A stretch of DNA of 64,000 nucleotides from Variovorax paradoxus (GTDB taxonomy: Bacteria; Pseudomonadota; Gammaproteobacteria; Burkholderiales; Burkholderiaceae_C), in the NCBI RefSeq assembly GCF_000834655.1, contig NZ_JXQQ01000136.1:27688-91687 (forward strand), read 5' to 3'. Of this stretch, positions 41,991-50,487 are shown one piece after another (position 1 is the first letter of the stretch; each line of letters begins with the position of its first letter). Under the pieces are notes generated by a model that ran no database searches, was not told the DNA's origin, and worked only from the letters and a program-made list of their open reading frames with translations. The position numbers and the translations under genes are program-made.

Positions 41991-43178
41991 TCACTTGCCG
42001 CGCAGGGCCAGCACTTCGGCCGGCTGCACCAGCTGGCCCGTCTTGTTCGACCAGCTGTTCTTGGTGTACGTGGCCACTGCCGCGAGGTCGGTGTCGCTCA
42101 GTTGCTTCCAGGAAGGCATCGCGCCGTTGTTCTGGCCGTTGAGCAGCACTTCCAGTTGCACCTTGTGATCGGCGGCAACCACCTTGGCCGAGCCGTCGAG
42201 CGGCTTGATCGGGCCGGCGCCCTTGCCGTTGGCCTGGTGGCAGGCGGCGCAGTTGGCAGCGTAGACCTTCTCGCCGCGAACCAGCATCTCGGGCAGCGCC
42301 CAGACCTTCGTCGGGTCGTCCAGCTTGGCGGCGGCTTCCTTGCGCTTGGCGGCGACCCAGGTCGTGTAGTCGGCAGACGACACCACCTTCACGTGGATAG
42401 GCATGTAGGCGTGTTCCTTGCCGCACAGCTCCTGGCACTGGCCGTAGTAGTCGCCCACGGTCTCGGCACGGAACCAGGTGTCGCGCACGAAGCCGGGAAT
42501 CGCGTCCTGCTTCAAGCCCAGCTGCGGCACGGCAAACGCATGGATCACGTCGTTGGCGGTGGTGATGATGCGGACCTTCTTGTTGACCGGCACCACCAGC
42601 GGGTTGTCGACCTTGAGCAGGTAGTCGTCGGGCATCGCGCCCCTGGCACCCGCATCGGACATCGCGCGCTGCGAGCTGTCGAGCGTGGAGATGAAGGCCA
42701 GGCCTTCGCCTTCGCCGTTCAGGTAGTCGTAGCCCCACTTCCACTGGTAGCCCGTGGTCTTGATGGTGAGGTCGGCGTTGGTGGTGTCCTTCTGGGCCAC
42801 GAGCACCTTGGTGGCGGGCAGCGCCATCACGATCACGATGAGGAAGGGAACGATGGTCCAGATGACCTCGACCACCACCGATTCATGGAAGTTCGCGGCC
42901 TTGTGGCCCACCGACTTGCGGTGCTTCCAGATCGAATAGAACATGACCGCGAACACGGCGACGAAGATGACCGTGCACAGAATCATCATGATCGTGTGGA
43001 GCAGATGCTGCTCCTGCGCGATCTTGGTCACACCGACCGGAAGATTCAACTGGCGAACCGAAGGGCCGCCGGGCAGATCGTTGACTGCGTGCGCCGCGCT
43101 GCTGAAAGCCGCGCCGGCCGCCAGCAACAGATTCGCCGGCCTGTACTTATTGCGCCAAATGCTCTTCATCGTGTTCAC
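41991..43178 (-). CDS. coxB: Cytochrome c oxidase subunit II with fused cytochrome c domain
   Basis: A 395-residue subunit: signal peptide, two membrane helices, the cupredoxin CuA domain (CQELCGKEHAYMPI provides Cys, Cys, His and Met ligands), and a C-terminal class I cytochrome c domain with the heme motif CAACH and a likely distal Met in GAMPSW. The fusion marks a caa3-like form that carries its own electron entry heme. The start may be the ATG at 43178 or, nine bases later, at 43169. Confidence 0.96.
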   Translation of the reverse strand: MNTMKSIWRNKYRPANLLLAAGAAFSSAAHAVNDLPGGPSVRQLNLPVGVTKIAQEQHLLHTIMMILCTVIFVAVFAVMFYSIWKHRKSVGHKAANFHESVVVEVIWTIVPFLIVIVMALPATKVLVAQKDTTNADLTIKTTGYQWKWGYDYLNGEGEGLAFISTLDSSQRAMSDAGARGAMPDDYLLKVDNPLVVPVNKKVRIITTANDVIHAFAVPQLGLKQDAIPGFVRDTWFRAETVGDYYGQCQELCGKEHAYMPIHVKVVSSADYTTWVAAKRKEAAAKLDDPTKVWALPEMLVRGEKVYAANCAACHQANGKGAGPIKPLDGSAKVVAADHKVQLEVLLNGQNNGAMPSWKQLSDTDLAAVATYTKNSWSNKTGQLVQPAEVLALRGK

Positions 43179-43230
43179 GTTTCTTCAATTTTTTCGACAA
43201 ACCCAACCGTGCAGCGCTGCGCAAGCCGCT

Positions 43231-43707
43231 TCAAGCGCCACGCAACGCCATGCGAATCTCGCGCGCCAGTGCTGCACGCAACTCCGGGCGTACATAGCGC
43301 CCCACCCTGACTGATCGACCCTGCCCCGAGACCTCGATCAGCGAGCGATCGCTGGTCTGCGGTTCGATCCGCACCTGGTGCGGAAGAAATTCCGTGCGTT
43401 CGTAGCGCCCACCGTCCTCGAGCTCCACGACCAGCCGCCCGCCCTGCAATGCGATCCGTTCTCCATCGGTCGCATGCCGCGCGTACAGCATGAATGCGAA
43501 ACCCACCGCGGCCAGCTCGAGCCAGGCGAACGGCAGCACCAGCGGCGCACCGTGCAGCCAGAACACCGTGCCGATACCGAGCGATACCACGCACAGCGAC
43601 GCGTAGAGCCAGCCCAGCTGGCCCGGGGTCACCGAGCAGTTCCGCTTCAGGAACCAGTGGATGCTCTGGCCTGAAACGGTGGCAAAACGAAACACGGAAT
43701 TCGACAC
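43231..43707 (-). CDS. DUF2244 membrane protein
   Basis: A protein of about 158 residues with two central helices (GWLYASLCVVSLGIGTVFW and FAWLELAAVGFAFMLYA) and a soluble C-terminal part (FLPHQVRIEP). The pattern fits DUF2244, commonly encoded just upstream of coxB. No ATG is available: the frame opens with TTG at 43722 or GTG at 43707, and I favour the latter because VSNSVFRFATV resembles the family start. It lies 52 bases before coxB and may be the first gene of the oxidase operon. Confidence 0.75.
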   Translation of the reverse strand: MSNSVFRFATVSGQSIHWFLKRNCSVTPGQLGWLYASLCVVSLGIGTVFWLHGAPLVLPFAWLELAAVGFAFMLYARHATDGERIALQGGRLVVELEDGGRYERTEFLPHQVRIEPQTSDRSLIEVSGQGRSVRVGRYVRPELRAALAREIRMALRGA

Positions 43708-43895
43708 GGGCGAGTTCAGCAAATCGGTGCGTCGATGGTCGCCTCATCCCTCGTACGCCCTCGTACAAACGGGATCCGACGGGCCTTCGATCGCGGGACA
43801 ATACCCGCGAGTTTCACGCAACGGCGGATTGTAGCGGGTAGATACCGGCGCTCGCAGGCCCTGTGGGACGCCTACGGGTCACTACTACTAGGCAA

Positions 43896-44810
43896 TCAGG
43901 CGCCCGGCCGACCTCGTTGCAGCATCGAGCGCATCTCGCGCAGCGACACCGCGCTTTCGGCCGCGAGCGACACGCGCGGCGTCGGCTTGAAGGCATGGCC
44001 GTAGATGACCTCGAAGGTCAGCGCGATGTGGCCGTTGCCGCCCTCGGCCGGCGCCAGTTCGGGTAGCGCGCCCTTCAGCGCCTTGTGCCAGTCCTTGCCG
44101 CGCAGCGCCGGGAAACGCCCCGGGTGCAGGTTGCGCCCCAGCGTGCGCAGTTCGGCCAGCGCCGCCTCGGGCGTGGCCCAGGTAAGCACGATGCGCTCCA
44201 TGTCCATCACGGGCTCGGCGAAGCCGGCATGTACCAGCATGTCGCCCCAGTCGTGCATGTCGGTGTACTCGTGACCCGCGGCGGGCCAGCCCAGGCGTGC
44301 ATGCAGCGCGCGCAGTTCGCGCACGGTGTCGGGGCCCAGGCACGAGAACATCAGGAAGCCGTCGGTCGCGACCAGCCGGTGCCATTGCGAGATCAGCGCC
44401 TCGGGGTCGGCCGCCATGTGCAGCGACATGTTGGCCCAGAGCAGATCGACGCCGTCTTCGGGCGGCGCGTCGAAGCGGGCCTTGCCGCCCTGCCAGCGGC
44501 GGGCGCTCCACCAGGGCGCGGCGAGCGCCTCGCCGGTCTTGCCGGCCAGGGACGGTTCGGGTTCGATCACATAGGACGCGGCATCGCGGTAGCGGCGCGC
44601 CACCAGTTCGTGCGCCTCGAGACCACCGCGCAGCGGCGCCCAGTCGGCCCAGGTGCGGGGCTGGGCCTTGATCCATTGCAGCCGGTCTTCCATGCGGCGG
44701 CCGATTTCTTCGTGCAGCCAGGGCGAGCCCTCGGCGGGCGCCAGCCGGCGCCAGCGTCCAGCCGCCGTGGGGTCGATGGTCGGCGGTCTTCTTGCGGGGT
44801 CGGTGGCCAT
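43896..44810 (-). CDS. bioC: BioC-like SAM-dependent methyltransferase
   Basis: A 304-residue class I methyltransferase. ARRYRDAASYVIEPEPSLAG lies where the SAM site is expected, then VDLLWANMSLHMAADPEAL, DGFLMFSCLGPDTVRELRAL and HDWGDMLVHAGFAEPVMDM. The last two are typical of BioC (malonyl-ACP O-methyltransferase, the entry to biotin synthesis). The gene is divergent from comF, a frequent arrangement for bioC-type genes. No other bio gene is in the window, so the precise substrate is inferred. Confidence 0.7.
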   Translation of the reverse strand: MATDPARRPPTIDPTAAGRWRRLAPAEGSPWLHEEIGRRMEDRLQWIKAQPRTWADWAPLRGGLEAHELVARRYRDAASYVIEPEPSLAGKTGEALAAPWWSARRWQGGKARFDAPPEDGVDLLWANMSLHMAADPEALISQWHRLVATDGFLMFSCLGPDTVRELRALHARLGWPAAGHEYTDMHDWGDMLVHAGFAEPVMDMERIVLTWATPEAALAELRTLGRNLHPGRFPALRGKDWHKALKGALPELAPAEGGNGHIALTFEVIYGHAFKPTPRVSLAAESAVSLREMRSMLQRGRPGA

Positions 44811-44833
44811 GGGGCCGTGAGTATATTGAGACC

Positions 44834-45559
44834 ATGTTCAGCCACCGGGCCCTGAGGCCTTTCACCTCACTCCTTGCGGGACTCGCGCGGCTGCCCAGCC
44901 AGTGCGAGGTCTGCCGCGCCTGGCCTTCCCAACCGGTGTGCGATGCCTGCGTCGCGCGCTTCGCGCCGCCGGCCGCGCGCTGCGGCGGCTGCGCCCTGCC
45001 GGTGCCCGAAGGCGTCGCCCGGTGCGGCGATTGCGTGCTGCACCCGCCGCCGCTGGACGCCTGCCTCGCCGCCTGCACCTATGCGTGGCCCTGGCCGGAT
45101 GCCATTGCCCGGTTCAAGTTTCGCGGCGATGCCGGCTGGGCCGGCCCGTTCGCGACCCTTCTGCGCAGCGCGCCCTGGGTGGAACCGGCGCTGGAGCAGT
45201 GCGACATCGTGCTGCCGATGCCGCTCGCACCCGGCCGGCTGCGCGAGCGCGGCTTCAACCAGTCGCTCGAGCTCGCTCGCCGCATGGCGCCGGCCAAGAC
45301 GGACGCGACGCTGCTGCTGCGCACCCGCGAGACCCCGGCGCAGAGCGGCTTAGCGCGCGCAGACCGCCTGCGCAACCTGCGCGGCGCCTTCGCGGTGGAG
45401 CCGCTGCGCGCGGACGAATTGCGGGGAAAGCGCACCGTGCTGGTCGACGATGTGATGACCAGCGGTGCCTCGCTGTTCGCCGCCGCCGAGACGCTTCGGC
45501 TGGCCGGCACCGCGCACATCACCGCTGTCGTCCTGGCTCGCACCGATCCGCCGCGCTGA
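44834..45559 (+). CDS. comF: ComF-family phosphoribosyltransferase-like protein
   Basis: A 241-residue protein. An N-terminal zinc ribbon carries the pairs CEVC, CDAC, CGGC and CGDC. The C-terminal phosphoribosyltransferase domain has the PRPP-binding segment TVLVDDVMTSGAS. The conserved PMPLAPGRLRERGFNQSLEL is characteristic. Homologues take part in DNA uptake during competence, though the reaction is unknown. The start at 44834 was chosen to exclude an antisense extension over bioC. Confidence 0.9.
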   Translation: MFSHRALRPFTSLLAGLARLPSQCEVCRAWPSQPVCDACVARFAPPAARCGGCALPVPEGVARCGDCVLHPPPLDACLAACTYAWPWPDAIARFKFRGDAGWAGPFATLLRSAPWVEPALEQCDIVLPMPLAPGRLRERGFNQSLELARRMAPAKTDATLLLRTRETPAQSGLARADRLRNLRGAFAVEPLRADELRGKRTVLVDDVMTSGASLFAAAETLRLAGTAHITAVVLARTDPPR

Positions 45560-45592
45560 CTGCCTTCGCGCGACCCCGCCGACAATCGGCGC

Positions 45593-46054
45593 ATGTTCCA
45601 TATCGTCCTGGTCCACCCCGAAATTCCGCCGAACACCGGCAACGTGATCCGGCTGGCCGCCAACACCGGCTGCAAGCTGCATTTGGTCGAGCCGCTCGGC
45701 TTTTCGATGGACGACCGCCTCTTGCGCCGCGCCGGGCTCGACTATCACGAGTACGCCGAGGTCAAGCGCCATGCCGACTGGCAAGCGCTGATCGATGCCG
45801 AAAGCCCCGCCGCCGACCGCATGTTCGCCCTCACCACCCGCGGCACGCGCGCCGTGCACGACGTGCGCTTCGAGCCGGGCGACTGGCTCGTGTTCGGCTC
45901 GGAGACCAGCGGCCTTCCCCCCGCGATACGCGACGGCTTCGCCGAGCCCCAGCGCCTGCGGCTTGCGATGCGCGAAGGGCAGCGCAGCCTGAACCTCTCG
46001 AACGCGGTGGCGGTGACGGTCTTCGAAGCCTGGCGGCAAAACGGATTCAGCTGA
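45593..46054 (+). CDS. trmL: tRNA (cytidine/uridine(34)-2'-O)-methyltransferase
   Basis: A 153-residue minimal SPOUT methyltransferase that methylates the ribose at wobble position 34 of certain leucine tRNAs. Typical features are FHIVLVHPEIPPNTGNVIRLAANTGC at the N-terminus (quoted in part: PEIPPNTGNVIRLAA), HLVEPLGFSMDD, LVFGSETSGLP and the knot region SLNLSNAVAVTVFE. The gene follows comF by 33 bases on the same strand. Confidence 0.96.
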   Translation: MFHIVLVHPEIPPNTGNVIRLAANTGCKLHLVEPLGFSMDDRLLRRAGLDYHEYAEVKRHADWQALIDAESPAADRMFALTTRGTRAVHDVRFEPGDWLVFGSETSGLPPAIRDGFAEPQRLRLAMREGQRSLNLSNAVAVTVFEAWRQNGFS

Positions 46055-46184
46055 CCCTACCGGCGGCAAGGGCGCATCCGGTCGGCGCGGCGCGGCGTAT
46101 GGATGACATGCCGGCGCGAAAAGCAGCTACTGCACCCCGCTCCGGCATCGAGTCCCTCAACGCTTTGCCCCAAGGAGTTCCATC

Positions 46185-46478
46185 ATGAATGCCAAGTCGA
46201 TTGCCCTCGCGACCTTCGCCACGCTCGCCCTCAGCACCGGTGCCCAGGCTTTCCAGGGTGAACAGAACCCGCTGCCGCCCGCGCCCTTCCAGTCGACGCT
46301 GTCGCGTGCCGACGTGCAGTCCCAGGCCCGCCAGCCCTTGAAGATCAGCAACGGCGGCACCGGCGTGGCCCAGCAGACCAACGGCAACACCGACCGCGCC
46401 GCAGTCCGCGCCAGCGCGCTCGGCATCACGCGCCAAGGCGCCGCCACCTACGGCGAAGTGACCGATCGCCGGATGTAA
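46185..46478 (+). CDS. Small secreted protein (DUF4148-like)
   Basis: A 97-residue exported protein. The signal peptide (IALATFATLALSTGAQAF) is cleaved near GAQA. The mature 77 residues are Gln/Ala/Arg-rich, with SRADVQSQARQPLKI near the middle, resembling the short DUF4148 proteins of Burkholderiales. AAGGAG lies nine bases before the ATG. It has no cysteines. Function unknown. Confidence 0.72.
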   Translation: MNAKSIALATFATLALSTGAQAFQGEQNPLPPAPFQSTLSRADVQSQARQPLKISNGGTGVAQQTNGNTDRAAVRASALGITRQGAATYGEVTDRRM

Positions 46479-46493
46479 GAAGAAAAGCCGCCC

Positions 46494-46964
46494 TCAGCGG
46501 TAGCGGCGCACCACCGACTCGGCGACGCAGGCCGGCTTGGCTGCGCCTTCGAGCTCGATGGCGGTTTCCCAGGTCATCTGTAGGCCGTCGTCGGGAATCG
46601 GCTCCGCGGTGAGCAGCTTCATGCGCGCCCGCAGGCGCTTGCCCACCGGCACCGGCGACATGAAGCGCACCCGGTTCAGCCCGTAGTTCACGCCCATGCG
46701 CGACTCCACCACGTCGATCGCCACCTCGAAGAATTTCGGCAGCAGCGACAGCGTCAGGAAGCCATGCGCAATCGGCCCGCCGAAGGGGCCGGCCTTGGCC
46801 CGCTCGACATCGACATGGATCCACTGGTGATCGCCCGTCGCCTCGGCGAACTGGTTGACCTGTTCCTGCGTGACGGTGATCCAGTCGCTCACGGCGACTT
46901 CCTGGCCGACGCAGGCGGCGAGATCCTGAAGGGTCTGGAATGTCTTTTTGGTCATGCGGGGCAT
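46494..46964 (-). CDS. MaoC-family hydratase
   Basis: A 156-residue single hot-dog-fold protein. The hydratase signature is FAEATGDHQWIHVDVERAK (catalytic Asp and His), followed by PIAHGFLTLSLLPKFF. It belongs to the MaoC/NodN group of (R)-specific enoyl-CoA hydratases. Its 3' end faces the small secreted protein gene with a 15-base gap. Position gives no pathway clue; the substrate could be an acyl-CoA of fatty-acid or polyhydroxyalkanoate metabolism. Confidence 0.9.
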   Translation of the reverse strand: MPRMTKKTFQTLQDLAACVGQEVAVSDWITVTQEQVNQFAEATGDHQWIHVDVERAKAGPFGGPIAHGFLTLSLLPKFFEVAIDVVESRMGVNYGLNRVRFMSPVPVGKRLRARMKLLTAEPIPDDGLQMTWETAIELEGAAKPACVAESVVRRYR

Positions 46965-47039
46965 TCTGGTGCCAAGGGTTGGGGCGCGGCTGTCGGCATC
47001 GCGACAACCGGGCTCAGGGAAAACCGGGAGACCCCGACT

Positions 47040-47660
47040 TCAGGCGTCGAGCCACTCGCAGATCGGCTGCCACTGCGCCAGGTCGCGCTGGACGCGGCCA
47101 GGCGCGATGTCGAACAGCGTGAGCCCGCGTGCCGCGAGCTGCACGTAGTTCTGCGTGTCGCGAAGCTCGCCCAGTACCGGCACGCCGAGCCCGGCGATGA
47201 ATTCGTGCAGCCGGTCGGCCGCCAGGGTGCGCGCATTCACGCGCATGCCCACGAGGCCGATCTTCGTTTTCTCGGCGCGGCGCTGCTCCAGCAGCCGGTC
47301 CAGGAAATCGCGCGTCGCGTAGATGTCGAAGATGCTCGGCTGCAACGGCACGATCACCCGGTCGGCCAGCGCCAGCACTTCCTTGAAGCGCCAGCCGTGC
47401 AGGCCGGCGGGCGTGTCGAGCACCGCGTGCGTGGTGCCGCGCGGGGGCCGCACCACGGTGCTGTCACCGGAGGCTTCCCAGCTGGCGATCGGCCGGGCCA
47501 GCGGCGGGCGCAAGCCCAGCCAGAGCCGCGAGGACTGCTGGCGATCCACGTCGCCCAGCATCACGGCATGACCGCGGCTCGCAAAGTAGCCCGCGATGTT
47601 CGTCGCGATCGTCGACTTGCCAACGCCACCCTTGGGGTTGGCGACCAGAACCACCGGCAT
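47040..47660 (-). CDS. ParA-family ATPase (orphan)
   Basis: A 206-residue deviant-Walker ATPase: KGGVGKST at residues 10-17, HAVMLGDVDRQQSS (switch region) and VLDTPAGLHGWRF. No parB or chromosome-partition gene is beside it. Proteins of this type position chromosomes, plasmids, flagella or other cargo. It is compact, without an N-terminal HTH. The ATG at 47660 was chosen; upstream frame is antisense to kefF. The cargo is unknown. Confidence 0.88.
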   Translation of the reverse strand: MPVVLVANPKGGVGKSTIATNIAGYFASRGHAVMLGDVDRQQSSRLWLGLRPPLARPIASWEASGDSTVVRPPRGTTHAVLDTPAGLHGWRFKEVLALADRVIVPLQPSIFDIYATRDFLDRLLEQRRAEKTKIGLVGMRVNARTLAADRLHEFIAGLGVPVLGELRDTQNYVQLAARGLTLFDIAPGRVQRDLAQWQPICEWLDA

Positions 47661-47753
47661 GGGAATCTCCTCCAGAGCTGGATCAGGCCCGCATCGTAGT
47701 GCCTCGCCCTTTTGGGGCCGGTCAATCGCCTCCGGTTGCGCTATGTTCGCGGC

Positions 47754-48503
47754 ATGACGACAACAACATCCCCGGGAACCCCCGCCGAAGAAGCCGGCGG
47801 CATCTACGTGATCGCGGCCCACCCCCACTGGCGCGACTCGCGCGTCAACCGCCGCATGCTGGCCGCCGCGCGCGCAGTGCCGGGCGTGGAGGTGAACGAT
47901 CTCTACGGCAGCTACCCCGACTTCGCCATCGACGTGGAGGCCGAGCAGGCCCGGCTCGCGAAGGCCCGCCTCATCGTGCTGGTGCACCCGATCCAGTGGT
48001 ATTCGATGCCGGCGCTGCAAAAGCTCTGGGTCGACGACGTGCTCACCTACGGATGGGCCTACGGGCCCGGCGGCACCGCCCTGCAGGGCAAGGACTTCTG
48101 GCTGGTCGCCACCACCGGCAGCCCCGAGCCGAGCTACCACCCCCAGAGCTACCACCGCTATTTCTTCGACGCCTTCCTGCCGCCCTACGAGCAGACCGCC
48201 GCACTCTGCGGCATGCGCTTTCTGCCGCCGCTCATCTTCTACGGCGCGCGCAGTGCCGACGAGGCCGAGGTCACGGCGCATGTCGAGACCTACGCCCAGC
48301 GCCTGGGCAGCTACCCCGACTGGCCCGAGATCGAGGAGATCGACGCCTGCGTGGCCTGCCCCGTGCCCGAGGCCGATCGCCCGGCCGAATCCGACGACGT
48401 GAGCAAGGCGGTGTCCAGCGCCTTCCACTCCGCGATGACCCGGGGCATCGCCTCCATGTCCGCCGCCAACGAAAACAGCAGCAACCAGGAAGGCACGGCC
48501 TGA
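47754..48503 (+). CDS. kefF: KefF/KefG-type NAD(P)H oxidoreductase
   Basis: A 249-residue flavodoxin-like quinone oxidoreductase acting as the ancillary subunit of the potassium-efflux system encoded next. Typical family segments are VLVHPIQWYSMPALQKLWVD and DDVLTYGWAYGPGG, and HPHWRDSRVNRRML near the N-terminus. The start at 47754 gives a short Thr-rich tail; it is longer than E. coli KefF at the C-terminus. Two bases separate its stop from the kefC start. Confidence 0.88.
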   Translation: MTTTTSPGTPAEEAGGIYVIAAHPHWRDSRVNRRMLAAARAVPGVEVNDLYGSYPDFAIDVEAEQARLAKARLIVLVHPIQWYSMPALQKLWVDDVLTYGWAYGPGGTALQGKDFWLVATTGSPEPSYHPQSYHRYFFDAFLPPYEQTAALCGMRFLPPLIFYGARSADEAEVTAHVETYAQRLGSYPDWPEIEEIDACVACPVPEADRPAESDDVSKAVSSAFHSAMTRGIASMSAANENSSNQEGTA

Positions 48504-48505
48504 GC

Positions 48506-50356
48506 ATGGAACACGCACCCGCCTGGCTGACCAGCAGCCTGATCTACCTGGGCGCCGCCGTGCTGGTGGTGCCGCTGTCGAAGTTTCTCGGGCTCGGCTC
48601 GATCATCGGCTACCTCGTGGCCGGCATCGCCATCGGGCCGTGGGGCCTCGGCCTCGTCTCCAGCGTGGAGGACGTGCTGCATTTCGCCGAGTTCGGCGTG
48701 GTGCTGATGCTGTTTCTCGTCGGCCTCGAACTCGAACCCAAGCGCCTGTGGAACCTGCGCCGGCCCATCTTCGGCTGGGGCGCCGCGCAGGTGCTGAGCT
48801 GCGCCGCGGCGCTCTTCGCCGTGGGCTGCGCCGTCGGCGCCGAATGGCGCGTGTCGCTGGTGGCGTCGCTGGGTCTCGCGCTCTCTTCCACCGCCATCGC
48901 GCTGCAGGTGTTCGGCGAGCGCAACCTGCTCAAGACACCGAGCGGCCAGGCCGGCTTCTCGATCTTGCTGTTCCAGGACGTGGCCGCCATCCCGATCCTC
49001 GCGCTGCTGCCGCTGCTGGCCGGCGCCACCGCCGCGGAGCCGTCGCTCAGCGGCCTGGACCGCGCGCTGGAGGCGCTCAAGATCGTCGGCGTGATCGCCG
49101 GCATCATCCTGGGCGGCCGCTTGCTGCTGCGGCCCATCCTGCGCTGGATCGCGCGCAGCGACACGCCCGAGATCTTCACCGCCGCGGCGCTGCTGCTGGT
49201 GGTGGCCATCGCGGCGCTGATGCAGCTGGTGGGCCTGTCGATGGCGCTGGGCGCCTTCCTGGCCGGCGTGCTGCTCGCGGAAAGCGAATACCGGCGCGAA
49301 CTCGAGACCGACATCGAGCCCTTCAAGGGTCTGCTGCTGGGCCTCTTCTTCATCGCCGTGGGCATGTCGATCAACTTCGGCGTGCTCATCGCGAGCCCCT
49401 GGCTCATGGCCGCGCTGGTGTTCGGCTTCATGGTCATCAAGCTGGTCGTCATCTACGCACTGGCCAAGGCGATGGGGCTGGCCTACCAGGAGCGGCCGGT
49501 GTTCACGCTGCTGCTCGCGCAGGGCGGCGAGTTTGCGTTCGTGGTGTTCCAGGCCGCGGGGCCCAACGTACTGCCGCCCGAAATCACGTCGCTCCTGATC
49601 GGTGCAGTGGCGCTGTCGATGCTGCTGTCCCCGCTCTTGCTGGTGCTGCTCGACAAGTTCGTGCTGCCGCGCTACAGCCGCAACAACGGCCCGCAGCTTG
49701 AAGAGATATCCGAGCAGCAGGACGCCAAGGTGCTCATCTGCGGCTTCGGCCGCTACGGGCAGATCGTCGGCCGCATGCTGATGTCGCAGGGCCTGCGGGT
49801 GACGGTGCTCGACCACGACGCCGACACCGTCGAGGGCCTGCGCCAGTTCGGCTTTCGGGTGTTCTACGGCGATGCAACGCGGCTGGACCTGCTGCGCACC
49901 GCAGGCGCCGGTTCGGCCAAGGCCATCGTGGTGGCCGTGGACGACATCGAGCAGTCGCTGGACATCGTCGACCTGGTGCGGGAAAACTTCCCGCAGGCCC
50001 GCATCATCGCCCGGGCCCGCAACGTGACCCACCTCTTCCAGCTGCGCGACCGCGGTGTGAAGGACATCGAGCGCGAGGTGTTCGAGTCGTCGCTGCGCAG
50101 CGCCCGCTCCACGCTCGAGGCGCTGGGCTGGCCGGCGCACGAGGCGCGCGAATCGACGATGCGGTTCCGCACGCGGAACATCAAGCTGAGCGACGAGATC
50201 TATCCGCACTACAAGGACCGCGCCAAGCTGATCGCGGCCAACAAGGAAGGCCGCCAGCAGTTCGAGGAGCAGATGGCGCGCGAACGCGAGGAGCGGCAGC
50301 GGCGCTCGGGGCGAGATTGGGATCGGATCGACGAGAAGGAAGAGGCGGATTCGTAG
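48506..50356 (+). CDS. kefC: Glutathione-regulated potassium-efflux antiporter (KefC/CPA2 family)
   Basis: A 616-residue antiporter: about 12 helices (residues 1-385) of the Na+/H+ exchanger CPA2 fold, then an RCK_N domain starting near residue 407 (AKVLICGFGRYGQIVGRM, a Rossmann NAD motif). FLVGLELEPKRLWNLR and LALSSTAIALQ are family hallmarks. It exports K+ in exchange for H+ during electrophile stress, gated by glutathione adducts. The C-terminal tail is highly charged. KefF upstream is its activator. Confidence 0.93.
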   Translation: MEHAPAWLTSSLIYLGAAVLVVPLSKFLGLGSIIGYLVAGIAIGPWGLGLVSSVEDVLHFAEFGVVLMLFLVGLELEPKRLWNLRRPIFGWGAAQVLSCAAALFAVGCAVGAEWRVSLVASLGLALSSTAIALQVFGERNLLKTPSGQAGFSILLFQDVAAIPILALLPLLAGATAAEPSLSGLDRALEALKIVGVIAGIILGGRLLLRPILRWIARSDTPEIFTAAALLLVVAIAALMQLVGLSMALGAFLAGVLLAESEYRRELETDIEPFKGLLLGLFFIAVGMSINFGVLIASPWLMAALVFGFMVIKLVVIYALAKAMGLAYQERPVFTLLLAQGGEFAFVVFQAAGPNVLPPEITSLLIGAVALSMLLSPLLLVLLDKFVLPRYSRNNGPQLEEISEQQDAKVLICGFGRYGQIVGRMLMSQGLRVTVLDHDADTVEGLRQFGFRVFYGDATRLDLLRTAGAGSAKAIVVAVDDIEQSLDIVDLVRENFPQARIIARARNVTHLFQLRDRGVKDIEREVFESSLRSARSTLEALGWPAHEARESTMRFRTRNIKLSDEIYPHYKDRAKLIAANKEGRQQFEEQMAREREERQRRSGRDWDRIDEKEEADS

Positions 50357-50429
50357 GCCGCCAGTGAAACATCACGGCAGCGATTGCGCGGGAATGAGCG
50401 CGACTCGCTGCTAGGATTTATGTACTACT

Positions 50430-50451
50430 TGGCGCCCCACGCAGGGCGCCA
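50430..50451 (+). promoter_or_regulatory. Hairpin in the leader of the duplicated-domain lipoprotein
   Basis: TGGCGCCC and GGGCGCCA form a perfect 8-base stem around CACGCA. AGGAG (50451-50455) directly follows, serving the 8-codon leader ORF. There is no T-run, so it is not a simple terminator for kefC. Its closeness to the ribosome-binding site suggests a role in translation control or mRNA stability. Confidence 0.5.
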
Positions 50452-50460
50452 GGAGTCAAC

Positions 50461-50487
50461 ATGGAAAAATTGAGGGAGAAGGCATGA
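50461..50487 (+). CDS. Eight-codon leader ORF coupled to the downstream lipoprotein
   Basis: ATG at 50461 opens an eight-codon frame encoding MEKLREKA and ends in TGA whose bases overlap the lipoprotein ATG (ATGA). AGGAG lies six bases before its start. The main gene also has its own GGGAGAAGG inside this small ORF. Such overlap suggests translational coupling. The peptide is too short to be judged by homology, so it may be fortuitous. Confidence 0.45.
   Translation: MEKLREKA

Noticed and set aside
43708..43895. Possible terminator or small gene between the BioC-like gene and the DUF2244 gene
   Set aside because: A short dyad (GCGGG...CCCGC near 43792-43809) is present but without a T-run, and no frame has coding character.
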